The notes below the pieces were generated by a model that was not told the origin of the DNA, made no database searches, and saw nothing but the letters and a program-made list of their open reading frames with translations. Source: Ardenticatenaceae bacterium (GTDB taxonomy: Bacteria > Chloroflexota > Anaerolineae > Promineifilales > Promineifilaceae). From it: a stretch of DNA of 29,664 nucleotides. Location of the stretch: assembly GCA_020634495.1 (NCBI GenBank), contig JACKBR010000054.1, positions 1 through 29,664 of the forward strand. The letters are read 5' to 3'. Both the position numbers and the translations under genes were made by a program. Below are positions 15,419-23,246 of the stretch, piece after piece. Within the stretch, counting starts at the first letter, position 1; each line of letters starts with the position of its first letter.

Positions 15419-17269
15419 ATGCCTCTATATCCTGGTGAGCTTCTCAATAAGCGGTATCGCATCATTCATTTGCTGGCCGAAGGGCAGTACGGCAATGTGT
15501 ACCGGGCGCGAGATGTGGTTGACAACCGCGATGTGGCGGTGAAAGAGTATCACGATAGCTCGGTAGAAATGCAGAAGCGATTCCGGCAAGAGGCTCGCCG
15601 CCTGAGCGAGCTATCTCATCCACAATTGCCAGAAGTGCTGGACCATTTTGCCATTGAATCGAGCGGGCAATATTTAGTTAGCAGCTTTGTGGATGGCGTT
15701 GATTTACAGACTTTGTTGAACCAATACGGCCGTCTCCCCCACGACCCCCTCATCGAATGGCTGCAAGCTGCTTGCCAACCCCTCACTTACCTGCACCAAA
15801 AGGGACAGCTGCATCTCAACATCAAGCCCGCAAACATCCGCCTCACCCCCAATGGCGACGTTTTTTTGGTAGACAGCGGCTTGCCAGGACTTGGTGTCCA
15901 TCTACATGACACCGGATACGGTTCGCCAGAACAGCAGGCCCAGCTAGATGTGTCGCCAGCCAGCGACATTTACAGCCTGGGCGCAACGCTGTACACCCTG
16001 CTAACTAACCAGATTCCCCCCAACGCCCTCAGCCGCGAAAGTGGCCTGGCTGACCTGACCCCCGCTCGTGAGATTAACACCGATGTGCCGCCTTATCTTT
16101 CTTTGGTGGCCAATCGGGCCTTGTCTCTGCGCCCAGACGCCCGGTACGAAACGGCCGAATCCTTTGCCAACGCGCTAACCAGACCAAACAGCCAGCCCAC
16201 CCCCCCCCCTGCCGAACCGCGCCGCAGCCCTGGGCGCACGTTGGGCAGCCCGCCCCCACCTCGGCTTTCGCCGCGCACCCGCCGACAAATAGAGCAACGT
16301 ACCATTGTTGGCCTTGCTGTGCTGCTGGTTTTCGTGCTGCTGATTGGCGCAATTTTTACCGTGCCCAGCTTGTGGCAGCCAGATGAGGCGGAGCAAGCTG
16401 AAGCGACCGTCACGCTGGAATCAGCCATTGTGGCGGCCCTGACCTCCATTGCCCCAACCCCATCGCCGCTGCCCGCGCCAACCCTACCGCCTACGCCCAG
16501 CCCAGAGCCATTCATTACCGACACGGGCGCACGCATGATTTTTATGCCTGGCGGGCTGTTCCGCATGGGAACGGATGAAGGTGAGGCAGATGAACGGCCG
16601 TCTCATCTTGTGCGAATGGCTCCCTTTTTCATTGATGAAACCGAAGTGACCAACGGGCAGTATGCCCAATGTGTGGCGGCAGGTGTGTGTGATGCGCCAC
16701 AGCGCAGCAGCGCCACTTATCATCCCGCTTACTATGGCGACCCGGCTTACGACGATTACCCGGTCATCTTTGTCTCCTGGTACGATGCCGACACGTTTTG
16801 CGACTGGCGCGGCGGGCGACTGCCGTCTGAAGCGGAGTGGGAAATGGCGGCGGGTTTTGATCCAACCCAGTCGATTATTTTGCGCTATCCCTGGGGGGAT
16901 GCCTTTGACGGGCTAAAGGTGAACTATTGTGATGCGGGCTGTACGCGAGAGGTGCGCGATAGCAGCGTGGATGATGGGCATCAGGACACTGCGCCTGTGG
17001 GTAGCTATTTAGACGGCCGTTCCCCCATTGGCGCATACGACATGGCTGGCAACGTGATGGAATGGGTCAGCGACTGGTACGATCCGCGCTACTACGCCAG
17101 CTCAACCGATACCAATCCACTTGGCCCACCAGAGGGCGAATTTAAGACACTTCGGGGAGGCTCCTGGCTTTCATCGGTTGAAGAACTTCAAGTGGTGACC
17201 CGCAGCTCGTTTGATCCCAGCGTGGCGCGAGCCAATTTGGGCTTCCGCTGCGCCATGACGCCACCTTAA
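15419..17269 (+). CDS. Predicted Ser/Thr pseudokinase fused through one TM helix to an FGE-sulfatase (SUMF1)-like domain
   Basis: This is a 616-residue protein. Residues 12-255 form a protein-kinase domain with Gly-rich EGQYGNVY, K42 in VAVKEY, E58 and SPEQ (169-172). The catalytic loop reads HLNIKPAN instead of HRDxKPxN, so the catalytic Asp is Asn134. DFG reads DSG (D152). I therefore predict weak or no phosphotransfer. A Pro-rich linker (258-285), one TM helix (about 297-315) and a second Pro-rich stretch lead to an FGE-type domain (368-616): MIFMPGGLFRMGT, ETEVTNGQYA, RLPSEAEWE, AGNVMEWV, RGGSW, GFRC. The copper-site cysteine pair expected after GGS is absent (GGSWLSSVEEL), so sulfatase activation is unlikely. 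TM topology puts the kinase-like domain in the cytoplasm and the FGE domain outside. Confidence 0.88.
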   Translation: MPLYPGELLNKRYRIIHLLAEGQYGNVYRARDVVDNRDVAVKEYHDSSVEMQKRFRQEARRLSELSHPQLPEVLDHFAIESSGQYLVSSFVDGVDLQTLLNQYGRLPHDPLIEWLQAACQPLTYLHQKGQLHLNIKPANIRLTPNGDVFLVDSGLPGLGVHLHDTGYGSPEQQAQLDVSPASDIYSLGATLYTLLTNQIPPNALSRESGLADLTPAREINTDVPPYLSLVANRALSLRPDARYETAESFANALTRPNSQPTPPPAEPRRSPGRTLGSPPPPRLSPRTRRQIEQRTIVGLAVLLVFVLLIGAIFTVPSLWQPDEAEQAEATVTLESAIVAALTSIAPTPSPLPAPTLPPTPSPEPFITDTGARMIFMPGGLFRMGTDEGEADERPSHLVRMAPFFIDETEVTNGQYAQCVAAGVCDAPQRSSATYHPAYYGDPAYDDYPVIFVSWYDADTFCDWRGGRLPSEAEWEMAAGFDPTQSIILRYPWGDAFDGLKVNYCDAGCTREVRDSSVDDGHQDTAPVGSYLDGRSPIGAYDMAGNVMEWVSDWYDPRYYASSTDTNPLGPPEGEFKTLRGGSWLSSVEELQVVTRSSFDPSVARANLGFRCAMTPP

Positions 17270-17315
17270 TGGGAACCGTATTCAGTATTCAGGTCTTCAG
17301 CAGCAACATCTACTT

Positions 17316-17375
17316 TACTGATTACTGACCCACTGATTACTGACCTACTGATTACTGACCTACTGATTACTGACC
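17316..17375. repeat. Four tandem 15-bp units (TACTGATTACTGACC)
   Basis: Units occupy 17316-17330, 17331-17345 (CACTG variant), 17346-17360 and 17361-17375. The last abuts the stop codon of the minus-strand histidine kinase. The repeat fills the spacer between two convergent genes and contains no spacers of unique sequence, so it is not CRISPR-like. It may act in transcription separation, but no stable stem is obvious. Confidence 0.85.
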
Positions 17376-19831
17376 TACTGTTCACTGGCTGGCGGCTTCT
17401 CACTGCGGAGGGAAGCGGGGAGTTCAATGGTGAATTGAGCGCCACGTTCTGGCAAGTTCTTCACGCTGATTTGGCCACGATGGGCGGTGACAATCCCCTT
17501 GACGGCCGAAAGGCCAACACCAGAGCCCTTGGTAGACAAACCTTCTTGAATCCCCCGAAAGAATTTATCAAACACGTTCGGCAAATCTTTTTCCGGGATG
17601 CCCGATCCCTGGTCAGTCACCTGAATTACCAGTTTATCTGGGCCATAGCGGGTGGCAACTTCTACTTCGGTAAAGTCGGGGGAATATTTGATGGCGTTGT
17701 CTACCAGGTTGAGCACCATGTGGTAAAGGCGCAAGCCATCGCCATTGATTTTGTAAGGGGTGCCGTCGGTAACGGCCGTTACCCGGATTGATTTTGGCAA
17801 AGCAGCGCCTTCTGTATCTCGAATCACCTGCTCCACCGTTGTTTCCAGGTCAACTTCCTCATTCACCAGTTGAATCGCTTCATCCTGAGCTACCGTGTCT
17901 AGCAGCTGGGTAATCATGTCTAGCATACGGTCTGCCGCAATGTTAATTTCTCCCAGGAATCGCTGCCCTTTTTCACCAAAGGTTTCGGTACGTTCCAACA
18001 AGTTGGCGTAGCCGGTCACGGCCATCAGTGGGTTTTTCAGATCATGAGACAGCATGTGCATAAACTCAGAGCGATCTTTCTCTAGTTGCTTTACATAAGT
18101 AATGTCTTGCATCATGGCAATGGTGCCAATGCCATCCACATGCTCGGTGGTAGACAAAAAGGTTTCTTCGCCAATTTGCACTTCAATTGTCCGCCCCACA
18201 CTGCTGGTAATCGCTTCAAAAAATTGCGACATGTTGGTATGCAGCAACCGCTGTGCCGCCTCATTAGAAACCAGCACATTGCCGATGTCATCTAAAATGG
18301 TGAGCGGCTCAGACAGGGTATTGCCCATTGCCAAAATAGCGCCTCGCTGCCGGGCAGCATTGGCGTAGAGTCGAGCATTTTCTACGGCCGTTGCCACCGG
18401 ATTGGCAAAGGCACGCAGCAAAGCCGCATCCTCTTCAGAAAAGAGCGAATCTGGTTGGCTGTGCAGCACCAGCACCCCTACCACGTCCCCTTTTACCTTC
18501 AGCGGCACTGCGGCCATCGGCACTTCCGCCTGGGGCGCAATGGCGTCTAGCTGTTCATCAAAGTCAGGAAATGCCGCGATATTGTTGGTTATGATGGACT
18601 CACCCTGCGTTACAACTCTCCCTAAAATGCCTCGCCCTAGCGGATAAATGGGTAGTTCTGGGGCCTGGCCAAACGGCCGTAAAACCGGCTGCACCTCATC
18701 TCGCAAATAAACATGCACCTCCGCTACCGGCATGTGGCGCTTCACCTGCTCTACCAGCACCTGGTACACTTCATTCATATCCAGCGAGGCCGAAACCGTG
18801 CGCGACAGCTCGTTCAAGGCAGCCAGCTCACGCACCCGCTCGCCCAACGCCTGGTCGGTTGCCCGGTACAGCCGGGCATTTTGAATGGCGATAGCGGCGT
18901 AGTCGGCAATGGCTCCCAGCAAGCGTTCATCCTGATCGTCAAACGATTTTCCCGGCTCGCGGTGCGCAGAGGCCAACACGCCAAACGTCACCCCGCCAAG
19001 CGAAATAGGCACGTAGGCTAACGCTTCTACCAGGTAGCCTGTCATAATTTGCTGGGAGGCTTCGCCCGGTTCAGAACGGGTGCGGATTGGCTTGCCCGTT
19101 TTAATCACCCGGCCAGCGGGCGTGTCTTCATTGATGGGCATTCGGGTACGGCGCAGTCTGGCGTCATCAATGCCCCGGCGGGCTTCCAGGAAGAGCTCGC
19201 CGCTGGCTTCATCTACCAGCCAAATGGAGGTTTCACCAGCGGCGGTGAGGGTCATGGCGGTGGTTACCACCTGGTGGAGTACTTCGTCCAGGTTCAGTTG
19301 GGAGGTAATGGCTTTGCCAATTTGGGCCAGGGCGTCAACCAGATCGGGGCGCTGCTTGAGGGGTGTTGTTTGCAGATACGGCCGTTTAACAATGTGAACC
19401 GTCAGCTGCAAGTTGCCCAGGGTGAGCACATCCCCATCGGCTAAAGCGTAGGGGGTATTAAGGCCAATGGAACGGCCGTTACGCCGCGTGCCGTTGGTGC
19501 TGCCCAAATCAACCACAAATAAATTTGAAGCCGTGGGGCGCAAGGCCACATGCCGTCTAGAAACACCCAACTTCTCCGCGTCATACGGCGTCAGGTCAAT
19601 GAGATCACTTTCATTCTTACCCCGCCCTAAATGAATTTCATCATTAATTTCCAAACCAAACTGCTGCCGCTCGTCCATTGTCAGGCAAAAACGCACCCGC
19701 CAAACAGGCAATTTGCTTTCATCTACTTTTACATAGGGAACGGACCGGTAAAAAAGCTCCTCAGTAATGATCTGTTCCAACGCTTGATCTGGTAAAAGCT
19801 CAGTTTGTTTTTTTAGATTTTGTTGCGACAT
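17375..19831 (-). CDS. FHA-GAF-GAF-PAS sensor histidine kinase
   Basis: This 818-residue soluble histidine kinase has an FHA domain at about 60-148 with its signature residues (LGRGKN, SRRHVAL, LGSTNGTRRNG), GAF domains at about 165-322 and 335-488, and a PAS-like domain at about 497-580. HisKA carries phosphoacceptor H596 in LSHDLKNPLM. HATPase_c has the N box (NLVDNAIKYS), G1 (DQGSGIP), F (FDKFF) and G2 (GSGVGLS). FHA domains bind phosphothreonine, so its input may come from a Ser/Thr kinase. Its nearest neighbour (15419-17269, convergent) is kinase-like but lacks the catalytic Asp. No TM segment is seen. No response regulator is adjacent. GGAAA at ribosome-binding distance supports ATG 19831. 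Confidence 0.93.
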   Translation of the reverse strand: MSQQNLKKQTELLPDQALEQIITEELFYRSVPYVKVDESKLPVWRVRFCLTMDERQQFGLEINDEIHLGRGKNESDLIDLTPYDAEKLGVSRRHVALRPTASNLFVVDLGSTNGTRRNGRSIGLNTPYALADGDVLTLGNLQLTVHIVKRPYLQTTPLKQRPDLVDALAQIGKAITSQLNLDEVLHQVVTTAMTLTAAGETSIWLVDEASGELFLEARRGIDDARLRRTRMPINEDTPAGRVIKTGKPIRTRSEPGEASQQIMTGYLVEALAYVPISLGGVTFGVLASAHREPGKSFDDQDERLLGAIADYAAIAIQNARLYRATDQALGERVRELAALNELSRTVSASLDMNEVYQVLVEQVKRHMPVAEVHVYLRDEVQPVLRPFGQAPELPIYPLGRGILGRVVTQGESIITNNIAAFPDFDEQLDAIAPQAEVPMAAVPLKVKGDVVGVLVLHSQPDSLFSEEDAALLRAFANPVATAVENARLYANAARQRGAILAMGNTLSEPLTILDDIGNVLVSNEAAQRLLHTNMSQFFEAITSSVGRTIEVQIGEETFLSTTEHVDGIGTIAMMQDITYVKQLEKDRSEFMHMLSHDLKNPLMAVTGYANLLERTETFGEKGQRFLGEINIAADRMLDMITQLLDTVAQDEAIQLVNEEVDLETTVEQVIRDTEGAALPKSIRVTAVTDGTPYKINGDGLRLYHMVLNLVDNAIKYSPDFTEVEVATRYGPDKLVIQVTDQGSGIPEKDLPNVFDKFFRGIQEGLSTKGSGVGLSAVKGIVTAHRGQISVKNLPERGAQFTIELPASLRSEKPPASEQ

Positions 19832-20022
19832 AAGTTTCCAGGAAAATGCTATTATTCTGCGACTTTATCACATCCGCCTAGCAAAGTTTGATGAACCTAT
19901 CCCCATAACATGACGGAGCAAACTAACAATACTTGTTAAGATCATATCGTCCTAACTTCATTTCTGCCATTTTCTATTATATAGTAACCACTTCATGTTA
20001 AAAGACACAAGATACCTGCTTT

Positions 20023-20075
20023 TGCATTCTCAGATGACATTGTTAAAAAAAAGCAATAGTCCATCTGAGAATGCA
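20023..20075. repeat. Long hairpin in the 410-nt intergenic region (perfect 14-bp outer stem)
   Basis: TGCATTCTCAGATG (20023-20036) and CATCTGAGAATGCA (20062-20075) are exact complements. Pairing continues inward with single bulges (AC/GT, ATTG/CAAT) to a loop containing eight A. It lies about 165 nt upstream of the flavodoxin-fusion start. It could be a structured RNA, an attenuator or a small mobile palindrome. The rest of 19832-20182 holds AT-rich DNA and a 63-codon frame (19995-20186) that I consider chance. Confidence 0.7.
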
Positions 20076-20182
20076 CTCTTCTTCCCAGCTAATAGAATAG
20101 CACCCGATTCTTGCAACAATTATAAAAATTACCGCTCTGGCAGACTGATTTGGTTGATGAACCGAGCAGGGACATGTATAGT

Positions 20183-20212
20183 TTGACTATTGAAATCACA
20201 ATGCAATACAGT
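20183..20212 (+). promoter_or_regulatory. Candidate sigma70-type promoter for the flavodoxin-pentapeptide gene
   Basis: TTGACT at 20183-20188 and TACAGT at 20207-20212 are separated by 18 nt. A start near 20219 would give a leader of about 22 nt carrying AAGGA (20229-20233) before ATG 20241. The -10 match is moderate. Confidence 0.45.
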
Positions 20213-20240
20213 CAGCCACCCTGCCAACAAGGAAAAGTAT

Positions 20241-21257
20241 ATGAGCGCACAAATATTAATCGCCTACGCCAGCGGCAGCGGCTCTACTCGCGAAGTTGCT
20301 GAGGCTATTGCCGCTGAAATTGACGGTGATCCGTTCACCACAGTTGTAAAACACGTCGATGAAATTGAAAATGTTGCGGTTTACAGCGGTGTGGTCATTG
20401 GCAGTTCCATTCGTATTGGGCGCTGGTTGCCGGATGCAGTGGCTTGTTTAGATCGTATCAAGGCAGAATTGGTGAGCAAACCAGCTGCTTACTTCACCAC
20501 TTGCCTGATCATGGCTGATGATACGCAAGAGAACCGGGAAACAGTTTTAACTTACATGGAACCATTGTTAAAGATGGCTCCCGATGTGAAGCCGGTAGGC
20601 CTGGGCTTGTTTGCTGGCTCCTTGGACCCGGTTCGCCTGGCAATAATGCCTGGCGATGGGCCTCAAGGGGATTATCGCGATTGGGCAGCCATACGCGCCT
20701 GGGCTCAAGAAATTCGGGGGCAACTGGTAGCGCATCACAGCGAAGGTCAGTTGGCCCTTACAAACACGGTTTTAAGCTTTACAGACCTTTCCCATGAAGA
20801 TCTCTCCCAGGCTGATTTACAACAGGCGGAGCTGCAATCTACAAATTTGGTGGAAACAAATATGGAAGCCTCTCATTTGGAATGGGCAGATTTAAGCCAC
20901 AGTCAAATGCAGGGAGCTAATTTATTTCAGGCTAATTTGATTGGCTCAATTATGATCGAGGCAAATTTGCAGGGGGCCAATTTGGCAGAAGCTACGCTGA
21001 ATGGCGCTGTGTTGCAAAACGCCAATTTGTTCGAGGCGAATTTAGAGAAGGCGGATCTAAACTGGGTTGATTTCTCACAGGCGGATTTACGCAATGCCAA
21101 TTTACAGTTGGCTCGCCTGGGCTGGGCCAGGCTAACCGACGCCCGGCTGGAGGGGGCAACCTTGACAGGGGCGCGTTATAACGAGCATACGGTTTGGCCC
21201 GATGGTTTCTCGCCAGAAGATGCGGGCTGTATCAATGTGGGTCGTGGTGCGGTTTAG
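20241..21257 (+). CDS. Flavodoxin domain fused to pentapeptide repeats
   Basis: This 338-residue protein has a flavodoxin domain of the HemG-like (Flavodoxin_5) type at residues 1-160. The FMN phosphate loop is AYASGSGSTREVAEAI (9-24), GVVIGSSIRIGRW follows near 50, and the typical GDYRDWAAIRAWA end lies at 143-155. From about 176 to 312 comes a run of A(D/N)LxX pentapeptide repeats (for example ADLQQAELQSTNL, GANLFQANLIG), then YNEHTVWPDGFSPEDAG, a common closing motif of pentapeptide proteins. The start is ATG 20241, with AAGGA 7 nt upstream; an upstream in-frame ATG (20190) lacks one. Pentapeptide repeats form a rod-like right-handed beta helix, a possible binding scaffold. The gene has no ACGGCCGT copy. 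Its 3' end overlaps the convergent methyltransferase gene by 4 nt. Confidence 0.88.
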   Translation: MSAQILIAYASGSGSTREVAEAIAAEIDGDPFTTVVKHVDEIENVAVYSGVVIGSSIRIGRWLPDAVACLDRIKAELVSKPAAYFTTCLIMADDTQENRETVLTYMEPLLKMAPDVKPVGLGLFAGSLDPVRLAIMPGDGPQGDYRDWAAIRAWAQEIRGQLVAHHSEGQLALTNTVLSFTDLSHEDLSQADLQQAELQSTNLVETNMEASHLEWADLSHSQMQGANLFQANLIGSIMIEANLQGANLAEATLNGAVLQNANLFEANLEKADLNWVDFSQADLRNANLQLARLGWARLTDARLEGATLTGARYNEHTVWPDGFSPEDAGCINVGRGAV

Positions 21258-22063
21258 CGTTTGTCTGTCTCTACTAAAAAGGCCAGTTCAGTGGCAAATT
21301 CATACCGTTTTACTCGCCAGGAACGGCCGTCTACCAACTGCTCAAACTGCCGACTGTAATTTTCAACCATCCCCTTGCCGCGCCCGCCTAAACTCTGGGC
21401 AGGATAGCTGACAAGAAGATAACGGCCGTTCAGCGCATCGATCAGGTTGGCAGCGGCCGTTTTGTCTACCTGCTCCAGGCAGGGCAGCGTTTTTAGCAGC
21501 AAGATAAGATCATAAGGTTCCGTGGGTGGGTTGCCAATGATGTCGCGCTGTTGGGTACGGCCGTTCAGCCCCGCAACTGCAAAAAATTCCTGAATGAAAG
21601 CCAGCATGTCACCGTAAATGTCTACGGCCGTAAATTGCACGGTTGGCGGCAGCGGCAGCCAGGGGTAAGCCAGCGGATTTAGCCCGCAGGCGAGGTCCAG
21701 CACCGTGTTGATTGGCGGCAGGTCGGCCAGGATGGTCTGGTAAAAGTCGTCGAGGATGGGCAGGCGCTCACGGGTGGAGGCGTGGCTCTCCATGAGTTGG
21801 TGGCAAGTGGCGCGGAATTGTGGGGAGGATACGGCCGTTTCTCGCAGCAAAACCAAACTCTTTTCATAATTTAGCCGGGTTTGCTGGTACGCCCCGCCCA
21901 CCTGATGCAGCTTATTTTTGGTCGCCTTCACCGCCTCTTTGAGCGAGCGCCGCTTGGCCAGCTCCTGCGCCCCAATGCGCCGCACCAACTCCGGGGCAAT
22001 CTCGCGGTACTTCGCCCCTTGTTGCACCTGTTCCGTTAATTGATCAAGCAGTTCTTCAGACAT
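21254..22063 (-). CDS. 16S rRNA (guanine1405-N7)-methyltransferase homologue (ArmA/Rmt/FmrO family)
   Basis: This 269-residue protein matches the aminoglycoside-resistance G1405 methyltransferases from end to end. It has an N-terminal helical domain (KYREIAPELVRRI near 18-30, then KNKLHQVGGAY), HASTRERLPILDDFY (94-108), SAM motif I VLDLACGLNPLA (121-132), acidic VDIY (D148), LLLKTLPCLE (188-197) and SYPAQSLGGRGKGMVENY (219-236). In recalled RmtB the corresponding segments are HASTKERLAELD, VLDIACGLNPLA, FKLLPLLE and SFPTRSLGGRGKGM. The family methylates N7 of G1405 in the decoding site and blocks 4,6-linked deoxystreptamine drugs. The gene carries five octamer copies, so it looks resident rather than newly acquired. 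It follows tgt on the same strand with a palindromic repeat between. Confidence 0.9.
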   Translation of the reverse strand: MSEELLDQLTEQVQQGAKYREIAPELVRRIGAQELAKRRSLKEAVKATKNKLHQVGGAYQQTRLNYEKSLVLLRETAVSSPQFRATCHQLMESHASTRERLPILDDFYQTILADLPPINTVLDLACGLNPLAYPWLPLPPTVQFTAVDIYGDMLAFIQEFFAVAGLNGRTQQRDIIGNPPTEPYDLILLLKTLPCLEQVDKTAAANLIDALNGRYLLVSYPAQSLGGRGKGMVENYSRQFEQLVDGRSWRVKRYEFATELAFLVETDKR

Positions 22064-22073
22064 TTTCTCATAT

Positions 22074-22142
22074 TGTCATTCCCGCGAATGCGGGAATCCA
22101 CTTTGGCAAACAGAATGGATACCCGCCTACGCGGGTATGACA
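22074..22142. repeat. Double-hairpin palindromic element (MITE-like)
   Basis: TGTCATTCCCGCGAATGCGG followed by GAATCCA begins the element, and TGGATACCCGCCTACGCGGG followed by TATGACA closes it. Each half is a hairpin (ATTCCCGC/GCGGGAAT at 22078-22097; a TACCCGC/GCGGGTA stem near 22120-22137), and the two halves are roughly inverted relative to each other (TGTCA...TGACA). This design is widespread as a dispersed non-coding element in many bacteria. It lies between the tgt stop and the G1405 methyltransferase start. Confidence 0.8.
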
Positions 22143-23246
22143 CTAACTTTTTGTATTCTCTCGACGTAAATTTTCCATGAGCCTGGTCATGAAGCGCAAA
22201 TTGTGCAGCGTGGCCAGCCGCTGGTAGAGCACGTCGTTGAGGTTGTAGAGATGGTGCAGATAGCCCAAACTGTAGCGAGTGCAGGCCAGGCAGTCGCAAA
22301 ATTCGGAGAGCGGCCGTTTGGTTTTGACGTGCTTTTTGTCTTTGATGTAAATGTAGCGGAAGAAATTGCCCTCAGCGTCGAGGTGGCTGCTGCCTGGGTC
22401 GGTGGTGAAAATCATGAGACGGCCGTGTCGGGCGTCCCGTGTGGGCATGGTGCTATCAAAAATGTTGTAGCCCAGCCGGGCGCTGACCACCACGTTGGCC
22501 GGATGCCCCACGCCCAGCGCGTGCAGCGTAAACTGGGCCGGGATCAGTTCGCGAGTGTAAGCCAGGATGTCCGTGAGCAAATTGCCGTCGGCATCGAGGG
22601 GCCAGCCGCCGTAGCCGTAGCCATCGAAGCCAATTTCTAGGAGCTGTTCGGCACACTGTTGGCGCAGATTTTTCTCGGCTCCACCCTGCACCACGGCGAT
22701 GAGATACGGCCGTTCCCCTTCACCAAGCCGCCGCTGCCCCACAATCTTCTCAAACTCCGCCTTGCAGCGGGCCGCCCACTGCACCGTGCGCGCCACCGAT
22801 TTTTCCTGCTCAGCCAGCGGATCGTCTACGTGGGTGCAGTCGTCGAAGCAAATCACCACATCGGAACCGTAGCTGAGCTGAAGCTGCACGCTCTTCTCTG
22901 GCGTCAGGTTAAATTTGCGGTCGGAGCCTTCCGGGCGAAAAGTAGCGCCCTTGTCGTTAATCGAGCCGCTTTTCGCGTTTTGGCGCAAAAGTGAATAGAC
23001 TTGAAAGCCGCCGGAATCGGTGAAAATGGGCCGGTTCCAGCCCGCCATGCGGTGCAGCCCGCCCAGCGCCTGAATGGTTGAGGAGCCGGGCCGCTGCATC
23101 AGGTGGAACACGTTCATCTGCACCGCCTGAATTTGGGCCTCTTCTAAATCACGGGCATCCAGCGTGCGCACCACGCCCTGGGTGCCGTCGGGCAGGAAAA
23201 CGGGCAGCTGGAGCGTGCCGTGTGGGAAGGTTAGTTCGGAAAGCAT
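22143..23246 (-). CDS. tgt: tRNA-guanine transglycosylase, divergent
   Basis: This 367-residue TGT exchanges guanine 34 of tRNA for a queuosine precursor. The landmarks are FTDSGGFQV (D77), CFDDCTH (D135/D136), VVQGG (Q187), nucleophile D264 in FDSTMPTRDARHG, and the zinc site C317-x-C319-x2-C322...H348. Two features differ from usual bacterial enzymes: the base-pocket loop, normally GGLAVGE, reads GGWPLDADG (213-221), and the nucleophile loop has FDST instead of FDCV. A changed base preference is possible. No other queuosine gene is in the window. The start ATG 23246 has no clear ribosome site and lies next to the repeat-filled divergent spacer. Confidence 0.9.
   Translation of the reverse strand: MLSELTFPHGTLQLPVFLPDGTQGVVRTLDARDLEEAQIQAVQMNVFHLMQRPGSSTIQALGGLHRMAGWNRPIFTDSGGFQVYSLLRQNAKSGSINDKGATFRPEGSDRKFNLTPEKSVQLQLSYGSDVVICFDDCTHVDDPLAEQEKSVARTVQWAARCKAEFEKIVGQRRLGEGERPYLIAVVQGGAEKNLRQQCAEQLLEIGFDGYGYGGWPLDADGNLLTDILAYTRELIPAQFTLHALGVGHPANVVVSARLGYNIFDSTMPTRDARHGRLMIFTTDPGSSHLDAEGNFFRYIYIKDKKHVKTKRPLSEFCDCLACTRYSLGYLHHLYNLNDVLYQRLATLHNLRFMTRLMENLRRENTKS

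Noticed and set aside
15419..17269. C-terminal domain as a true formylglycine-generating enzyme
   Set aside because: The expected cysteines after GGS are missing and no sulfatase gene is adjacent.
17316..17375. Tandem 15-bp units as a possible CRISPR array
   Set aside because: The units are contiguous with no unique spacers, too short, and no cas gene is near.
19995..20186. 63-codon ORF upstream of the flavodoxin fusion
   Set aside because: It overlaps a strong hairpin and the promoter, has no ribosome site and no recognisable motif.
22143..23246. TGT homologue as DpdA of a DNA deazaguanine modification system
   Set aside because: No other dpd genes are nearby, and the length, zinc site and DSTMPTR nucleophile loop fit a tRNA enzyme.
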